From assembly GCA_963678485.1 (NCBI GenBank), contig OY782882.1, positions 124,001 to 188,000 of the forward strand: DNA of 64,000 nucleotides, read 5' to 3'. This document shows, one piece after another, positions 51,151 through 60,964 of the stretch. The position numbers and the translations under genes are program-made. The number at the start of each line of letters is the position of its first letter. The first letter of the stretch is position 1. A model generated the notes under the pieces. It saw nothing but the letters and a program-made list of their open reading frames with translations. It was not told where the DNA came from and did not search any database. The stretch is from CALGYY01 sp963678485. GTDB lineage: Bacteria > Bacteroidota > Bacteroidia > Bacteroidales > CAIWKO01.

Positions 51151-51945
51151 TTACTGTATCCTTTTTCGAATATTGTTAATTGTGTCAACAAGCCTCTCTT
51201 GCATTTCTAATGGACGATTAATTTCGTACTCTATTCTGCGGATATGATTTACATCGAAGAACTTTAATTCGCAATTTTTCCTTGCTAAAAAAATCATCTC
51301 TTTATTAATTCCCTTTGCATAGCCGATCTCAAAAAAAACATTTTTGTTACACTCCGTAATTTCACATAAAACAAATTCAGCTTTAGAAATCTCCTGAAAT
51401 ATTGTTTCAATAATTACATCATTGTCGGCAAAATCATCTGCACGTATCACATCAATTGATGCTTTCTCTTTAAGGAACTTCCTTATGTGAATTGAAAAGA
51501 ACTCATTTATTTGTTCACTTTGAAAGGGCATAACCATAAAAACCCTATTTGCTTCAAAAGAATGAGGCCTTTCTATTTGTCTAAAAAAGAATTGCACTTC
51601 ATTCCCTGGCATTGGCCTTATATCAACTAACTTGTAAAATGTAATTCCATCAAAAGTGAATGCCCCTGGCCGTTTATCCCAATAATCTTGCGAATAAGTC
51701 CGTGATCTTAAGGAAGAATATTTTACATATTGCCAGTTATCTTTTGTGTCAAAAACCAAATAATCGGCTTGTGCCTCTGCTATTTCAAGAATATTTGCGC
51801 TAAATGAAATACGATCGAAATACTGAATTGGCTCAACCATCAATGTAAACCGGAAGCTCATATCAGCTTGTTTGCTGGATATGCTTACTCGCTCAAATTC
51901 TTCTTTTGAAAGGTAGTGCGCATAATACATATTCTTTTTTGTCAT
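51151..51945 (-). CDS. TIR/nucleoside-deoxyribosyltransferase-like protein
   Basis: This 264-residue protein has an unfamiliar N-terminal half (about 1-130) and a C-terminal Rossmann-like half with RVFMVMPFQSEQINEFF, IDVIRADDFADNDVIIETIFQEISKAEFVLCEITECNKNVFFEIGYAKG and EMIFLARK. This is the pattern of proteins with a fold related to TIR and nucleoside deoxyribosyltransferases, some of which make or cleave nucleotide signals in defence. Eighteen bases separate it from hsdR; 21 from the SIR2 gene. A Thoeris-like pair with the SIR2 protein is conceivable but the SIR2 partner lacks the usual SLOG part. Confidence 0.65.
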   Translation of the reverse strand: MTKKNMYYAHYLSKEEFERVSISSKQADMSFRFTLMVEPIQYFDRISFSANILEIAEAQADYLVFDTKDNWQYVKYSSLRSRTYSQDYWDKRPGAFTFDGITFYKLVDIRPMPGNEVQFFFRQIERPHSFEANRVFMVMPFQSEQINEFFSIHIRKFLKEKASIDVIRADDFADNDVIIETIFQEISKAEFVLCEITECNKNVFFEIGYAKGINKEMIFLARKNCELKFFDVNHIRRIEYEINRPLEMQERLVDTINNIRKRIQ

Positions 51946-51963
51946 GGGATAATAATCCTTTAC

Positions 51964-54900
51964 TCATGATAATATGTTCTCCGCCAACATCTTCGCCTGT
52001 GTGATCACTGTCTCCACAGCCTTTTCCTGCATATCCGGCGGGTAGCCGTACTTCCGCAAAATACGGCGGACATTCCTGCGGAGCGTAGCCTGAACACTTT
52101 CCTTTAAGGTCCAGTCAATGGTAGTGTTGTTGCGGACACTCTCCAGAAGCTCCTTTGCAATGTGGCGCAGTGTTTCATCGCCTAAGATTGAGACAGCACT
52201 GTTATTAACTTCCAGGGCAGTGTAGAAAGCATATTCCCTGAAATCCAGCCCAAGCGTTTCTCCCCGGCGATCTGATTCTTTGATCTCTTTTGCTAAAGGA
52301 ATGAGTACCTTTTCCAGGAACTCAACCGTGTCAATCATTCCGTTATGATATCGTTTAATGGCATCCTCAAGCATTTCGGAAAATTTCCGGCTTTCAACCA
52401 GATTAATTTTGGTACGCTGTCGTATTTCGTCTTTTAATAGTTTTTTCAAAAGTTCCACTGCCAGGTTCCTATGTGGCATATTCTGCAATTCTTCAAGGAA
52501 TCGTTCATCAAGAATTTCAATGTTAGGTTTCTTAATTCCGGCGGCGTCAAAAACATCAATTACCTTCTCGGCGGTAATAGCCTCAGAAATGATTTGCTTA
52601 ATGGCCGTTTCAATTTCATCATCGGATTTGCCGCCTTCATTTTGATCTGCTATTTTTACCAATCGTGCTTTGATAGCCTGGAATAATGCTACATTATCCC
52701 GAATGGCCATTGCCTTTTCGTGAGGTACAGAAATAGCAAATACTTTCAGCAGATTCTTAGTATTCTCAACAAATGATTGTTCCCCGTTTTCCTGACTGAA
52801 AATATAATCCACAATTAATGGAATGTACCGGAGCTTTTCTTCCGGTGTGAGCGTAAAGAATTTTTTCCAGTCGAAATGCCGCAACTGATAGTCAATAGCT
52901 TCGTAGTATTCCAGCATTTTTGCTACTGCTACCTCCTGGTCAAGGGTCGGCCTTCCTTCGCCACCACTTGCAGTGTATTCCGCTAATGCTTGTTTCAATT
53001 CCTGTGCAATGCCCAAATAATCTACAACCAGGCCGCCTCTTTTGTCATCCGTGAATACCCTGTTTACCCTGGCAATGGCCTGCATCAGCGAATGGCCTCT
53101 CATTGGCTTATCTACGTATAAAGTGTGTAAACAAGGCGCATCAAATCCTGTAAGCCACATATCCCGAACGATTACCATTTTCAGGCTATCTGCCGGATTT
53201 TTCAAGCGCTCTCCAATGGCTTTCCTGCGCTCTTTGTTGCGGATGTGTGGCTGCATGTGGAGCACATCGCTGGATGAACCCGTCATGACAACCTTAATGA
53301 AACCTTTATCGTCATCGTCACTATGCCAGTCAGGGCGTATCTTGATAATGGCATCGTACATTTCTACGCATATCCTGCGGCTCATGCAAACGATCATAGC
53401 CTTACCATCCAGCACGGAATTGCGCTGCTCAAAATGATTTACCAAATCTTCAGCAATTTTCTTTATACGATTGGGATTACCTACAATCGCTTCCAGTCTT
53501 GTCCATTTAGCCCTTAGTTGCTGGCGCTGTGTTAATTCTTCGCCTTCCGTTACTTCTTCAAACTGCTCGTCAATGGTGGCTTTCTCGTCTTCTTCAAAAT
53601 GGACTTTAGCCAGGCGGCTTTCATAATAAATCGGAACAGTTGAATTATCTTCAACGGCTTGCTGGATATCGTATATATCCACGTAATTTCCGAAAACTGC
53701 CTGTGTATTCCGGTCGCTGCTTTCGATAGGTGTACCGGTAAATCCAATAAATGAAGCATTCGGCAAGGCGTCTCTCAGGTGCTTTGCGTATCCGTCAATA
53801 AAATCATACTGGCTGCGGTGGGCTTCATCAGCAATGACAATAATATTCTTACGAAGGCTCAATGATTTTATTTCTGCGCCAATGTATTTTGCATTCGGTT
53901 CCTGAACTGCGTTTGAATATCCAAGAATGTCTTCATCCAGAGGCATAAACTTTTGAATGGTAGTAAACACTATACCGCCGGATGCTACACTCAATAATGT
54001 CCGTAAATGTTTTCTGTCTTCAGCTTGTTGTGGTTCTTGCCTTAGTAATTGCTGGCAGCTTGAGAATGTTTCAAAAAGCTGGTCGTCCAGATCGTTTCTG
54101 TCGGTTAAAACGACTATTGTCGGGTTATCAAGAGCGAGAACAAGTTTCCCTGTATAGAAAACCATGCTTAAACTCTTTCCGCTGCCTTGGGTGTGCCAGA
54201 TAACACCAGCCCTGCGGTCTCCTGTTTCCATGCAGGCAAGCTGAGTTGTGCTTACTGCTTTGTTTACCGCATAATATTGGTGATAGGCTGCAACTTTCTT
54301 TAAGGTTTTCTCTTTGCTTTTTTCAAAAACAATGAAATGTCTGATAAGATCAAGCAGCGTTCTTTTGTTCAACATGCCATTGAACATCACTTCCATTTGT
54401 GGCTGCAATGTATCGGCAGTGGTTCTACCATCCTTGGTTTTCCAACTACTGAACCGGCTCCAGTCGCTAGTTAAAGTTCCGAATTTTGCATCCCAGCCAT
54501 CGCTTGCTATCAACAGTTCATTATAGGTGAATAGTGACGGAATGGCTTGTTTGTATGTCTGCAACTGATTAAACGCAGTTTTCACGGTGGCGAGTTCATC
54601 CGTAGCGTTTTTCAATTCAATAACCACCAGCGGCAACCCATTAATGAATATAATCAGATCCGGGCGTTTATTCTGATTGTTTTCGATAACCGTAAACTGA
54701 TTGACTACTAAGAACTCGTTGTTTTCCGGCTCATTAAAATCTGCTATATATACCTTATCTCCACGGATTCCATCCTTGGTTCTTACTTCTACATCAATAC
54801 CCTCGGTAAGGTAACGGTGAAAGTTTTCATTATTGATCAGCGCATTGGGACTATCGTTACGTAATACTTTTTTAAGTGCATCCTCTTTAACATCGGCAGG

Positions 54901-55083
54901 AATGGAAGGGTTGAGTGTATCAATAGCATTTTTCAAACGAGAAACAAGAACTACCTTGTTGTACTGCCTTTCCTGTTTAACGCCATCAGGTGAAATATCA
55001 GGACCTAAAACATAGGAATAGCCCAACTCCTGAAGGTATCGAATAGCAATTTGTTCTATTTCGTTTTCTGTGATAGGATTCAT
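51964..55083 (-). CDS. hsdR: type I restriction enzyme, R subunit (HsdR)
   Basis: This 1039-residue protein has an N-terminal PD-(D/E)xK nuclease domain (RPDLIIFINGLPLVVIELKN), then SF2 translocase motifs: THTQGSGKSLSM-like TQGSGKSLSMVFY, VVLTDRNDLDDQLF, IVIADEAHRSQYD, FIGFTGTPI and MRGHSLMQAIARVNRVF. HsdR translocates DNA and cuts when the HsdM/HsdS complex finds unmethylated target. It is placed after the Qat genes rather than next to hsdM and hsdS, so the restriction operon is split by an inserted defence system. Confidence 0.95.
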   Translation of the reverse strand: MNPITENEIEQIAIRYLQELGYSYVLGPDISPDGVKQERQYNKVVLVSRLKNAIDTLNPSIPADVKEDALKKVLRNDSPNALINNENFHRYLTEGIDVEVRTKDGIRGDKVYIADFNEPENNEFLVVNQFTVIENNQNKRPDLIIFINGLPLVVIELKNATDELATVKTAFNQLQTYKQAIPSLFTYNELLIASDGWDAKFGTLTSDWSRFSSWKTKDGRTTADTLQPQMEVMFNGMLNKRTLLDLIRHFIVFEKSKEKTLKKVAAYHQYYAVNKAVSTTQLACMETGDRRAGVIWHTQGSGKSLSMVFYTGKLVLALDNPTIVVLTDRNDLDDQLFETFSSCQQLLRQEPQQAEDRKHLRTLLSVASGGIVFTTIQKFMPLDEDILGYSNAVQEPNAKYIGAEIKSLSLRKNIIVIADEAHRSQYDFIDGYAKHLRDALPNASFIGFTGTPIESSDRNTQAVFGNYVDIYDIQQAVEDNSTVPIYYESRLAKVHFEEDEKATIDEQFEEVTEGEELTQRQQLRAKWTRLEAIVGNPNRIKKIAEDLVNHFEQRNSVLDGKAMIVCMSRRICVEMYDAIIKIRPDWHSDDDDKGFIKVVMTGSSSDVLHMQPHIRNKERRKAIGERLKNPADSLKMVIVRDMWLTGFDAPCLHTLYVDKPMRGHSLMQAIARVNRVFTDDKRGGLVVDYLGIAQELKQALAEYTASGGEGRPTLDQEVAVAKMLEYYEAIDYQLRHFDWKKFFTLTPEEKLRYIPLIVDYIFSQENGEQSFVENTKNLLKVFAISVPHEKAMAIRDNVALFQAIKARLVKIADQNEGGKSDDEIETAIKQIISEAITAEKVIDVFDAAGIKKPNIEILDERFLEELQNMPHRNLAVELLKKLLKDEIRQRTKINLVESRKFSEMLEDAIKRYHNGMIDTVEFLEKVLIPLAKEIKESDRRGETLGLDFREYAFYTALEVNNSAVSILGDETLRHIAKELLESVRNNTTIDWTLKESVQATLRRNVRRILRKYGYPPDMQEKAVETVITQAKMLAENILS

Positions 55084-55093
55084 GTGTAAAACT

Positions 55094-55825
55094 TCAGTTT
55101 TTTATTAATGATTCTAAATTACTCCAAAGCAATATTTTTGTACTCTCCCAGTCTTTATTCATTAATTTTGAAATCATTTCTATTGTATGATAAATTTGAT
55201 CATATTGATTATTAATAACTCCATTTGATTTTACAAAAGGGCTATCTGTTTCAAGTAGGATTTTGTCTTCTGGAATATTACTGACAATTTTTCGTCCAGA
55301 ATCAGATTGAAGCATTGCAGAATTCACTGAGAAGTAGTATCCATTTTTTATTGCTGTGATTTGATTATTGATTGATCCAGAATACCAATGAAGTATTATT
55401 TTCCCCTTAAAATTATCGCCAATTATTGAGGTGACTTCCAGTGATGCCATCCGGGAATGAATCGAAATAATTTTGTCTCCAATTTCATTGCACTTACTGA
55501 TTAAGCTTTCAAAAAAAACTGATTGAATACTTTTCGTCAGCTTATCAGCTTTATAATCTAGTCCTACTTCTCCAATATACTTTGCGGAAGGAAGTAATCT
55601 CCACATGTCTGGAATATATTTCTGATATTGACCTATAAGCTCAGGATGAAAACCTAAAGCCACTCGAAGAAATTTGCATTTTGTCTCATTTTGAAGCTTC
55701 TCGTATAAAGGAGGAAGGTTAGTCATAGCAATAGTATAAATCTCATATTTTTCAATATGCTTTATTGCCTCATTTCTGGATTTCTGAAGGTCTAAATGAA
55801 AGTGTGTATCGTGCAGATTAGCCAT
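55094..55825 (-). CDS. qatD: QatD, TatD-like nuclease of the Qat system
   Basis: This 243-residue TatD-family metal-dependent hydrolase starts MANLHDTHFHLDL with the metal-binding His8-x-His10, continues with GFHPELIGQY, IGEVGLDYK, ISIHSRMAS, ILHWYSGS and ends with LLETDSPFVKS. In the Qat anti-phage system QatD is the TatD-like nuclease. It overlaps the start-side gene qatC by eight bases and follows qatA-qatB-qatC in order, which fixes the identity better than the sequence alone. Confidence 0.88.
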   Translation of the reverse strand: MANLHDTHFHLDLQKSRNEAIKHIEKYEIYTIAMTNLPPLYEKLQNETKCKFLRVALGFHPELIGQYQKYIPDMWRLLPSAKYIGEVGLDYKADKLTKSIQSVFFESLISKCNEIGDKIISIHSRMASLEVTSIIGDNFKGKIILHWYSGSINNQITAIKNGYYFSVNSAMLQSDSGRKIVSNIPEDKILLETDSPFVKSNGVINNQYDQIYHTIEMISKLMNKDWESTKILLWSNLESLIKN

Positions 55826-57113
55826 TGTATTTATCTAACAAACCTTTTAATTCCTTCATTCCATTTTTATAAACAGTACAATAATCCTCATGTTCATTGG
55901 TTATCGGCCCCGAAATTTGAATAGAAAGCAGCTTGTCAATTTTATTGTTCTCATAATCTCGGAGCCCCAATTTAAACGAACGAAGATTTTCAGATGCAGT
56001 TAGTTTTTTAAAATCTTTATCTCTATAACTGGATCCATCCTTCTTGTATGCGAATTCTATTGCCGATCTGCGAATAAGACAAGGCAAGCAATTTCCACAA
56101 TGTGAAGGGTGACTATCACCAGCGTATCGACCGACATCTGGATGTGAGCATGACATTGTCAAAGCAATGTTCGACTTCAAAAACTCAGGATCAGTACATT
56201 CCTGTATCATTTGACCTTTGGTCTTAAATTGATAGGGATTATTAAATTGAATGTTAAAACCCAGATTATTGATTAGTTGCTGATATAGCTGCATGTAATA
56301 TGGATGTGTTGTTCTTGTACTGCAACTTCCTAGACGAGTATTCGTCATTGGAATATTTAAGGAAATTAACCCGTTCTCAGGAACATAAATCGTAATTCCA
56401 TCTTTTCTAGCTGAACCGAGAATTATTGCATGAGCAAAGAACATGAAAGACCTTGTCCTTGTTGAATCTTCAACGCCATTTAGAGGTGATGCATAGAAAT
56501 TAAAAAATTGCTCGGGCAACAATTTATACTGATCGATCAACTTTTTAATAATATTTTTTTGATATTCAATTACACCCTTTCCTCCACCATAATGCCCCAC
56601 AAACCATATATCTTTCTCCTTATTGAGAATATCAATAGCTCCAATAAAGGAGTCTAGACCTCCTGACAACATACAAATAGCTTTTGGCTGATGTTTTTTA
56701 CTTTGCCGAGTTATTCCCTTATTGGCTCTTACTTCCTTAAGATTAAATGTCCTTTCTCTGAATTCAAATCTCCAAACATCACCACTCAAATATGAAAGCA
56801 TTTTTTCAAGAAGTGCTTTGTTTTTATTCCATTTATCCACTTCGAGAACAGGGATGTGTAGTCTAATTTGGCGAGTCCAAGCATCGTCTTCCGTTTTTCG
56901 AGGCACTCTTCTATCTGCATAGAATACCATCAAAGAAATGTAAAGTAGGTCAATTGCACTATCTGAAAACTGGTCGCTTTGGTATAATTGACGCTTATTT
57001 TTATCCCAAAATGTATAGTGATATTGTTTCTTTGAGGACATATCTACAGTCTGGTCAGCATTATCAAGCGTGAACTTATCATCGCTGCATATTCGGCAAA
57101 CTATCTCTTTCAT
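55818..57113 (-). CDS. qatC: QatC, QueC-like protein of the Qat system
   Basis: This 431-residue protein has a unique N-terminal domain (1-140) and a QueC-like PP-loop domain: AICMLSGGLDSFIGAID with the nucleotide-binding S150-G-G-L-D-S155. Near the C-terminus there is a zinc-site-like cluster with CSHPDVGRYAGDSH, HCGNCLPCLIRRSA. QueC makes 7-cyano-7-deazaguanine; in Qat this fold probably modifies DNA, RNA or protein. It overlaps qatB by four bases and qatD by eight. Confidence 0.9.
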   Translation of the reverse strand: MKEIVCRICSDDKFTLDNADQTVDMSSKKQYHYTFWDKNKRQLYQSDQFSDSAIDLLYISLMVFYADRRVPRKTEDDAWTRQIRLHIPVLEVDKWNKNKALLEKMLSYLSGDVWRFEFRERTFNLKEVRANKGITRQSKKHQPKAICMLSGGLDSFIGAIDILNKEKDIWFVGHYGGGKGVIEYQKNIIKKLIDQYKLLPEQFFNFYASPLNGVEDSTRTRSFMFFAHAIILGSARKDGITIYVPENGLISLNIPMTNTRLGSCSTRTTHPYYMQLYQQLINNLGFNIQFNNPYQFKTKGQMIQECTDPEFLKSNIALTMSCSHPDVGRYAGDSHPSHCGNCLPCLIRRSAIEFAYKKDGSSYRDKDFKKLTASENLRSFKLGLRDYENNKIDKLLSIQISGPITNEHEDYCTVYKNGMKELKGLLDKYNG

Positions 57114-58018
57114 AATTGGTCCTCCAGAACTTTATAACATTGTTGATAAAGATCTTCAACTAGTCCATGTATTCCCTTTGTCTTTGAATTAATTGAAGAA
57201 AGCGGTATGTCTTTTAGAGTAGTTGAAACTTTCGTCTCAATATACTCTCGCAATTCCTTTTCAATTTTAGCAGCGGACGCTGAGTTTTGGGCTTTTTTCT
57301 CAATTCTGCTCCCGACATCATAGATCAGCCGTTCATAAATAAACGTTTCTATATACTTGTTTATAAGCATTTTGGCGATATCAGTATTAAGAGTATCTAA
57401 TAACGAAATATCTTGATTTTCGTCATCAAACTTTTCATAAATGAGTGACATAGTATTTACTAGTGCTTTCCGGGCAACGGAATCATCATTTAAATCTGGT
57501 GTTGGCGCAAGTATATTTACAATATCATTTAGAATTTCTTTCGGTTTCCTTCCTTCTGTGGTAATATGATAATCTTTTAAAACTTGGGATATACCATTGC
57601 TTGAAACTCTACCAAAGAAATCCCCAATACTGATTGTAGTTTTTATTGCTGATCTAGCTGATTTTGCAGCATTTCGAGAACCACCATAACCTTTTACATA
57701 ATCAGAGACCGCTTTACCTTTACCAGATTTGCCGGATTTTCCAGATGCATACCTTGACATGGAATTTTTGGCTTGTCTCCAAGTTGAATACTTTGGGGAA
57801 TTATCTCCAGATTGTTGAGATTGTGAATCATTTTCATCTGAATTCCCTGATGGATCTTTTTTAGGTGGAACTTTTTCCCCATCAGGTAATTTTTCATCCT
57901 GCCTTTGACCTGGATCGTTTTGAGGATTGGGGTCATTTGGAATACCATCTCCATCATCAAAATCGGGTGGTAATAATGGTGACCTATTAGGTCCACCATA
58001 CATATTTGAGGTTCCCAT
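57110..58018 (-). CDS. qatB: QatB, Qat system protein of unknown function
   Basis: This 302-residue protein starts MGTSNMYGGPNRSPLLPPDF, the typical QatB opening, followed by a low-complexity polar region (Asp/Asn/Pro/Gln-rich to about residue 75) and a Gly/Ser/Lys-rich stretch (YASGKSGKSGKGKAV). The rest is helical. The activity of QatB is not known. It sits between qatA (gap six bases) and qatC (four-base overlap), in the fixed qatABCD order. Confidence 0.87.
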   Translation of the reverse strand: MGTSNMYGGPNRSPLLPPDFDDGDGIPNDPNPQNDPGQRQDEKLPDGEKVPPKKDPSGNSDENDSQSQQSGDNSPKYSTWRQAKNSMSRYASGKSGKSGKGKAVSDYVKGYGGSRNAAKSARSAIKTTISIGDFFGRVSSNGISQVLKDYHITTEGRKPKEILNDIVNILAPTPDLNDDSVARKALVNTMSLIYEKFDDENQDISLLDTLNTDIAKMLINKYIETFIYERLIYDVGSRIEKKAQNSASAAKIEKELREYIETKVSTTLKDIPLSSINSKTKGIHGLVEDLYQQCYKVLEDQL

Positions 58019-58024
58019 GCCGTT

Positions 58025-59842
58025 CTATTTTAGGGTTTTTATATCATTGTCAATAGCATTCTTTATTTTAGGATTTTCTGTTTGCCATTTAGAAAATATT
58101 TCTTTTACTTTTCCTGTACTATTCAATTTATTAGCAAAATTAGTTATTAGAGGTACAAAGGATGCTTTTATCTTGCTCGCTGAAATACGATCTAAAACTG
58201 CAAGCGTTTCAACTTGGAGTTCCGTTCTTGCACAACTCCATTCCATAAAGGATTGAAATAAAGATTTCTCAATTTCTGAGGTCGTTTCAATTTTTGATAC
58301 TAATTCAAGAAGAATAGTAGATGCTTCATATTCAGTAATATTTGGAGCCATCTTGATCGCTTCGATTCTTGCAGAATCTCCTTCACTCAGCAACTTTTCA
58401 AGAATTAAAGTAGCATCCTTACTAAGGTTCTTTTGTTTAACGAATGAGGCATTTTTAATACTTTCTCTTGAAAAATAGAAATATGGTCTTAAGTCTATAT
58501 TGGCAAGTTTTGGATCAATTTTTAACCAGTCTATGATCCATGTATCATCCTTCCATAAGTTTATTCCCTTTGCTTCATCCCATTTGCCATTTTCAATAAG
58601 TTCCAATTCTTTGGGTTTCCCATTATCTTTTGTTTGTAGTTCTGCTACTCGTTTATAGAAAGTATCTCTGAAGTATTCAACAAGCATTAATTTTGAAAGA
58701 ATGTTTCTATCTAATTTCATTTCCCTGTAATTGGCCATCTGTATTCGTAATTCCATAGCATTGAGAAATCTCTTACAGTGTCTGGGATTACCATTCAGTC
58801 CTTTGGCGAGCACAGAGGATATTTGTTTCGATAACGAAATTGTATCTTTCAATTTTTCTGCAAGCTCAGTTGATTTTTCCTTGATAAGTTCATAACTTAA
58901 TTCAAAATCTAGAAAATTTTTCTTTTTTCCTTCCTTGATAATTGATTGCACTTTTGTAAGGTCTTTGTTTAATTCCTTTTCGAAAAGAAGGCACATTATA
59001 TAAAACTCGACTTCCTTTTGCCCTAACTGTGGAATGCGAATAGGGTATTGAATCAATTTTTCCAGGTACTCTTTTCCAATATCTAGTTGGTTACCTTCAA
59101 CATCTGGATATTTCATTTGTACAGCATATCGAATTTGTCTTTCGTCTGCTCCAATGACAAAAGCTGTTCCCGTTGCAAACAAAAACAAGCGAATTGCCTC
59201 CAGTGTTTCTAAGATTGTTTCATATTTACACCGATCTAATTCATCAATAAAAACGACAAGTCTCTTTAACTTTGTCTGTTTTAGCAAGGATTCAAAATCA
59301 GAATGAAAAGACTTTATGCTTTTTCTTACTTCCTTGCTTTTTAAGGCTTTTAATACCCCTGCTATATCTTCTTCACCAACCTGCGTTCCTTTCGACGCCA
59401 AAGCGTTTTTAATTGCCCCAAGAGATAAATCGGCAACAGAAAGAACCCCTCCAGTAAGAAAAAAATCAAGCCCATACTTTGCAAGTTTGCTTGATAGTTT
59501 AATAAAATCAGTATTGTCGTATAGATTTTTTAGCGCACTCTTCGCCTTTGCAGTCAATTTTCTTTTACTACTTATTTCGTCTAAAATTGAACCAACCAAA
59601 GCAACCTTTGCATCTTCATATCCTTCGAAAAGCCAGCCATTAAATTTGAGACATAGCACATCATCTTGCTTCGCAAGTTCTACCATGACCATATCCATTA
59701 AGCTTGATTTGCCGCTGCCCCAGTCACCATATATCCCAATTGTAGATGGGGTTAAGTCATCATTCATTATAATATTCTTTGCGACATCCACCAAATAGTC
59801 AAAGTCTAAAAGGTCAATATTGGTTTCGCTATCTCTCCACAT
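58025..59842 (-). CDS. qatA: QatA, KAP-family P-loop ATPase of the Qat system
   Basis: This 605-residue KAP-type NTPase has Walker A at residues 39-47 (GDWGSGKSS), Walker B with D200-E-L-D203 in RLVVFIDELDRC, and LNGNPRHCKRFLNAMELR after the ATPase core. A hydrophobic patch around 127-140 (FFLTGGVLSVADL) may be the membrane-associated insertion typical of KAP proteins. QatA is the ATPase component of the Qat defence system. Ten bases separate it from hsdS upstream, so it should share the restriction operon transcript. Confidence 0.92.
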   Translation of the reverse strand: MWRDSETNIDLLDFDYLVDVAKNIIMNDDLTPSTIGIYGDWGSGKSSLMDMVMVELAKQDDVLCLKFNGWLFEGYEDAKVALVGSILDEISSKRKLTAKAKSALKNLYDNTDFIKLSSKLAKYGLDFFLTGGVLSVADLSLGAIKNALASKGTQVGEEDIAGVLKALKSKEVRKSIKSFHSDFESLLKQTKLKRLVVFIDELDRCKYETILETLEAIRLFLFATGTAFVIGADERQIRYAVQMKYPDVEGNQLDIGKEYLEKLIQYPIRIPQLGQKEVEFYIMCLLFEKELNKDLTKVQSIIKEGKKKNFLDFELSYELIKEKSTELAEKLKDTISLSKQISSVLAKGLNGNPRHCKRFLNAMELRIQMANYREMKLDRNILSKLMLVEYFRDTFYKRVAELQTKDNGKPKELELIENGKWDEAKGINLWKDDTWIIDWLKIDPKLANIDLRPYFYFSRESIKNASFVKQKNLSKDATLILEKLLSEGDSARIEAIKMAPNITEYEASTILLELVSKIETTSEIEKSLFQSFMEWSCARTELQVETLAVLDRISASKIKASFVPLITNFANKLNSTGKVKEIFSKWQTENPKIKNAIDNDIKTLK

Positions 59843-59851
59843 AATATGCTT

Positions 59852-60964
59852 TTAATTTAAAATTTCAATTTTTCCACTCATCAGTTTTGGTAACAAACTA
59901 TCCCGGACTTGAGACAGGCACTCGTTTTCTATGAGATTGCTGTCTTTTCTGTCATACAATGAAGCGACAAGTTCATCAAAATGTTCTAAAGTTTTTTCAT
60001 CTGGAATTACGATCTCAATTTTATTTAATAGTGCAGTGGTGAGACTTGGTACGGCTGATCCAACATTCATTGAAGCTAAATCTGAAGACTTTAAAAGATA
60101 GAACAAATATTTCCCGCTAAACCTATTTTTAATCACTGAATAAAACATTGTATCAACCGTCCAAAAAGGTTTCCTAATAAAGAACAAATTACTCAATGTT
60201 CCCTTCCGTGGTATTAATATGGATTCATTTTCATACAGTGCTTTATTCCCATATCTCATAATTCCACCTGAACCATAAACAGGGATATTTCCGTCTCCAA
60301 TGCCTTTATGATCTTTACCGTATTTAATTTCTAACTCCTCATTCAACTTACCCTTTCTCCAACCTTTCGGCAACCCATCCACCAACTTTCCATCAAATCC
60401 AGGAAAATTAAATTTCACGAACCACTCCTTGAAAATGGCTTGTGCCATAGCTTCCAGGGTATGGTTCATTTGAAGGTTGAGTTCGATTTTGTCGTCGAGA
60501 GAGGAAAGGATTGAGGCAATGGACTGTTGTTCTTCAATACTGTCAGGAATTTTCCATTCTGAATTTTTCAATTGGTTCCAATCAGCTCTTGGCATTCTAG
60601 TTCCAGAACTTCCCGAGTTGGCAATAGAAGTAAAATCTTCTGTAGCTATCAAATAATAAAGAAAACTCCCATCAACGTTCTTCTTATTTTTAATAACATA
60701 AATGTCCGTAGAGCAAACGCCATCAAATTTTGGATTATAGACCTTTCTAAAATATGGTCGCAATTTCCCGTAAAGAATATCTCCAGAATAGAATTTGAAT
60801 TTATTACTGATTACGCTATTCGAGCTTCCAATTCCCACTAATCTTAATGTTTGTTGTTCGATGTGTTCGAGGCCAATATAAGGTTGCTCTTTCCCGTTTG
60901 GAATTATTTGCTCCTTTCGCAATTCTGCCATCTCACTCAGTTTATATGTTTTCCAGTCGGTCAT
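59852..60964 (-). CDS. hsdS: type I restriction-modification specificity subunit (HsdS)
   Basis: This 370-residue protein has two target-recognition halves, each opening with a W-x-x-x-x-L pattern: TDWKTYKLSEMAEL at the start and PKGWRKGKLNEELEIKYGKDHKGI near residue 200, separated and followed by conserved helices (EEQQSIASILSSLDDKIELN; ECLSQVRDSLLPKLMSGKIE). HsdS sets the DNA sequence that HsdM methylates and HsdR restricts. The first codon overlaps the preceding unknown gene by four bases. The length is usual for a single-chain specificity subunit. Confidence 0.92.
   Translation of the reverse strand: MTDWKTYKLSEMAELRKEQIIPNGKEQPYIGLEHIEQQTLRLVGIGSSNSVISNKFKFYSGDILYGKLRPYFRKVYNPKFDGVCSTDIYVIKNKKNVDGSFLYYLIATEDFTSIANSGSSGTRMPRADWNQLKNSEWKIPDSIEEQQSIASILSSLDDKIELNLQMNHTLEAMAQAIFKEWFVKFNFPGFDGKLVDGLPKGWRKGKLNEELEIKYGKDHKGIGDGNIPVYGSGGIMRYGNKALYENESILIPRKGTLSNLFFIRKPFWTVDTMFYSVIKNRFSGKYLFYLLKSSDLASMNVGSAVPSLTTALLNKIEIVIPDEKTLEHFDELVASLYDRKDSNLIENECLSQVRDSLLPKLMSGKIEILN

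Noticed and set aside
49702..51945. Canonical Thoeris pair
   Set aside because: The SIR2-like protein has no recognisable C-terminal SLOG part and the TIR-like protein is closer in pattern to deoxyribosyltransferase-type proteins, so the name was not applied.
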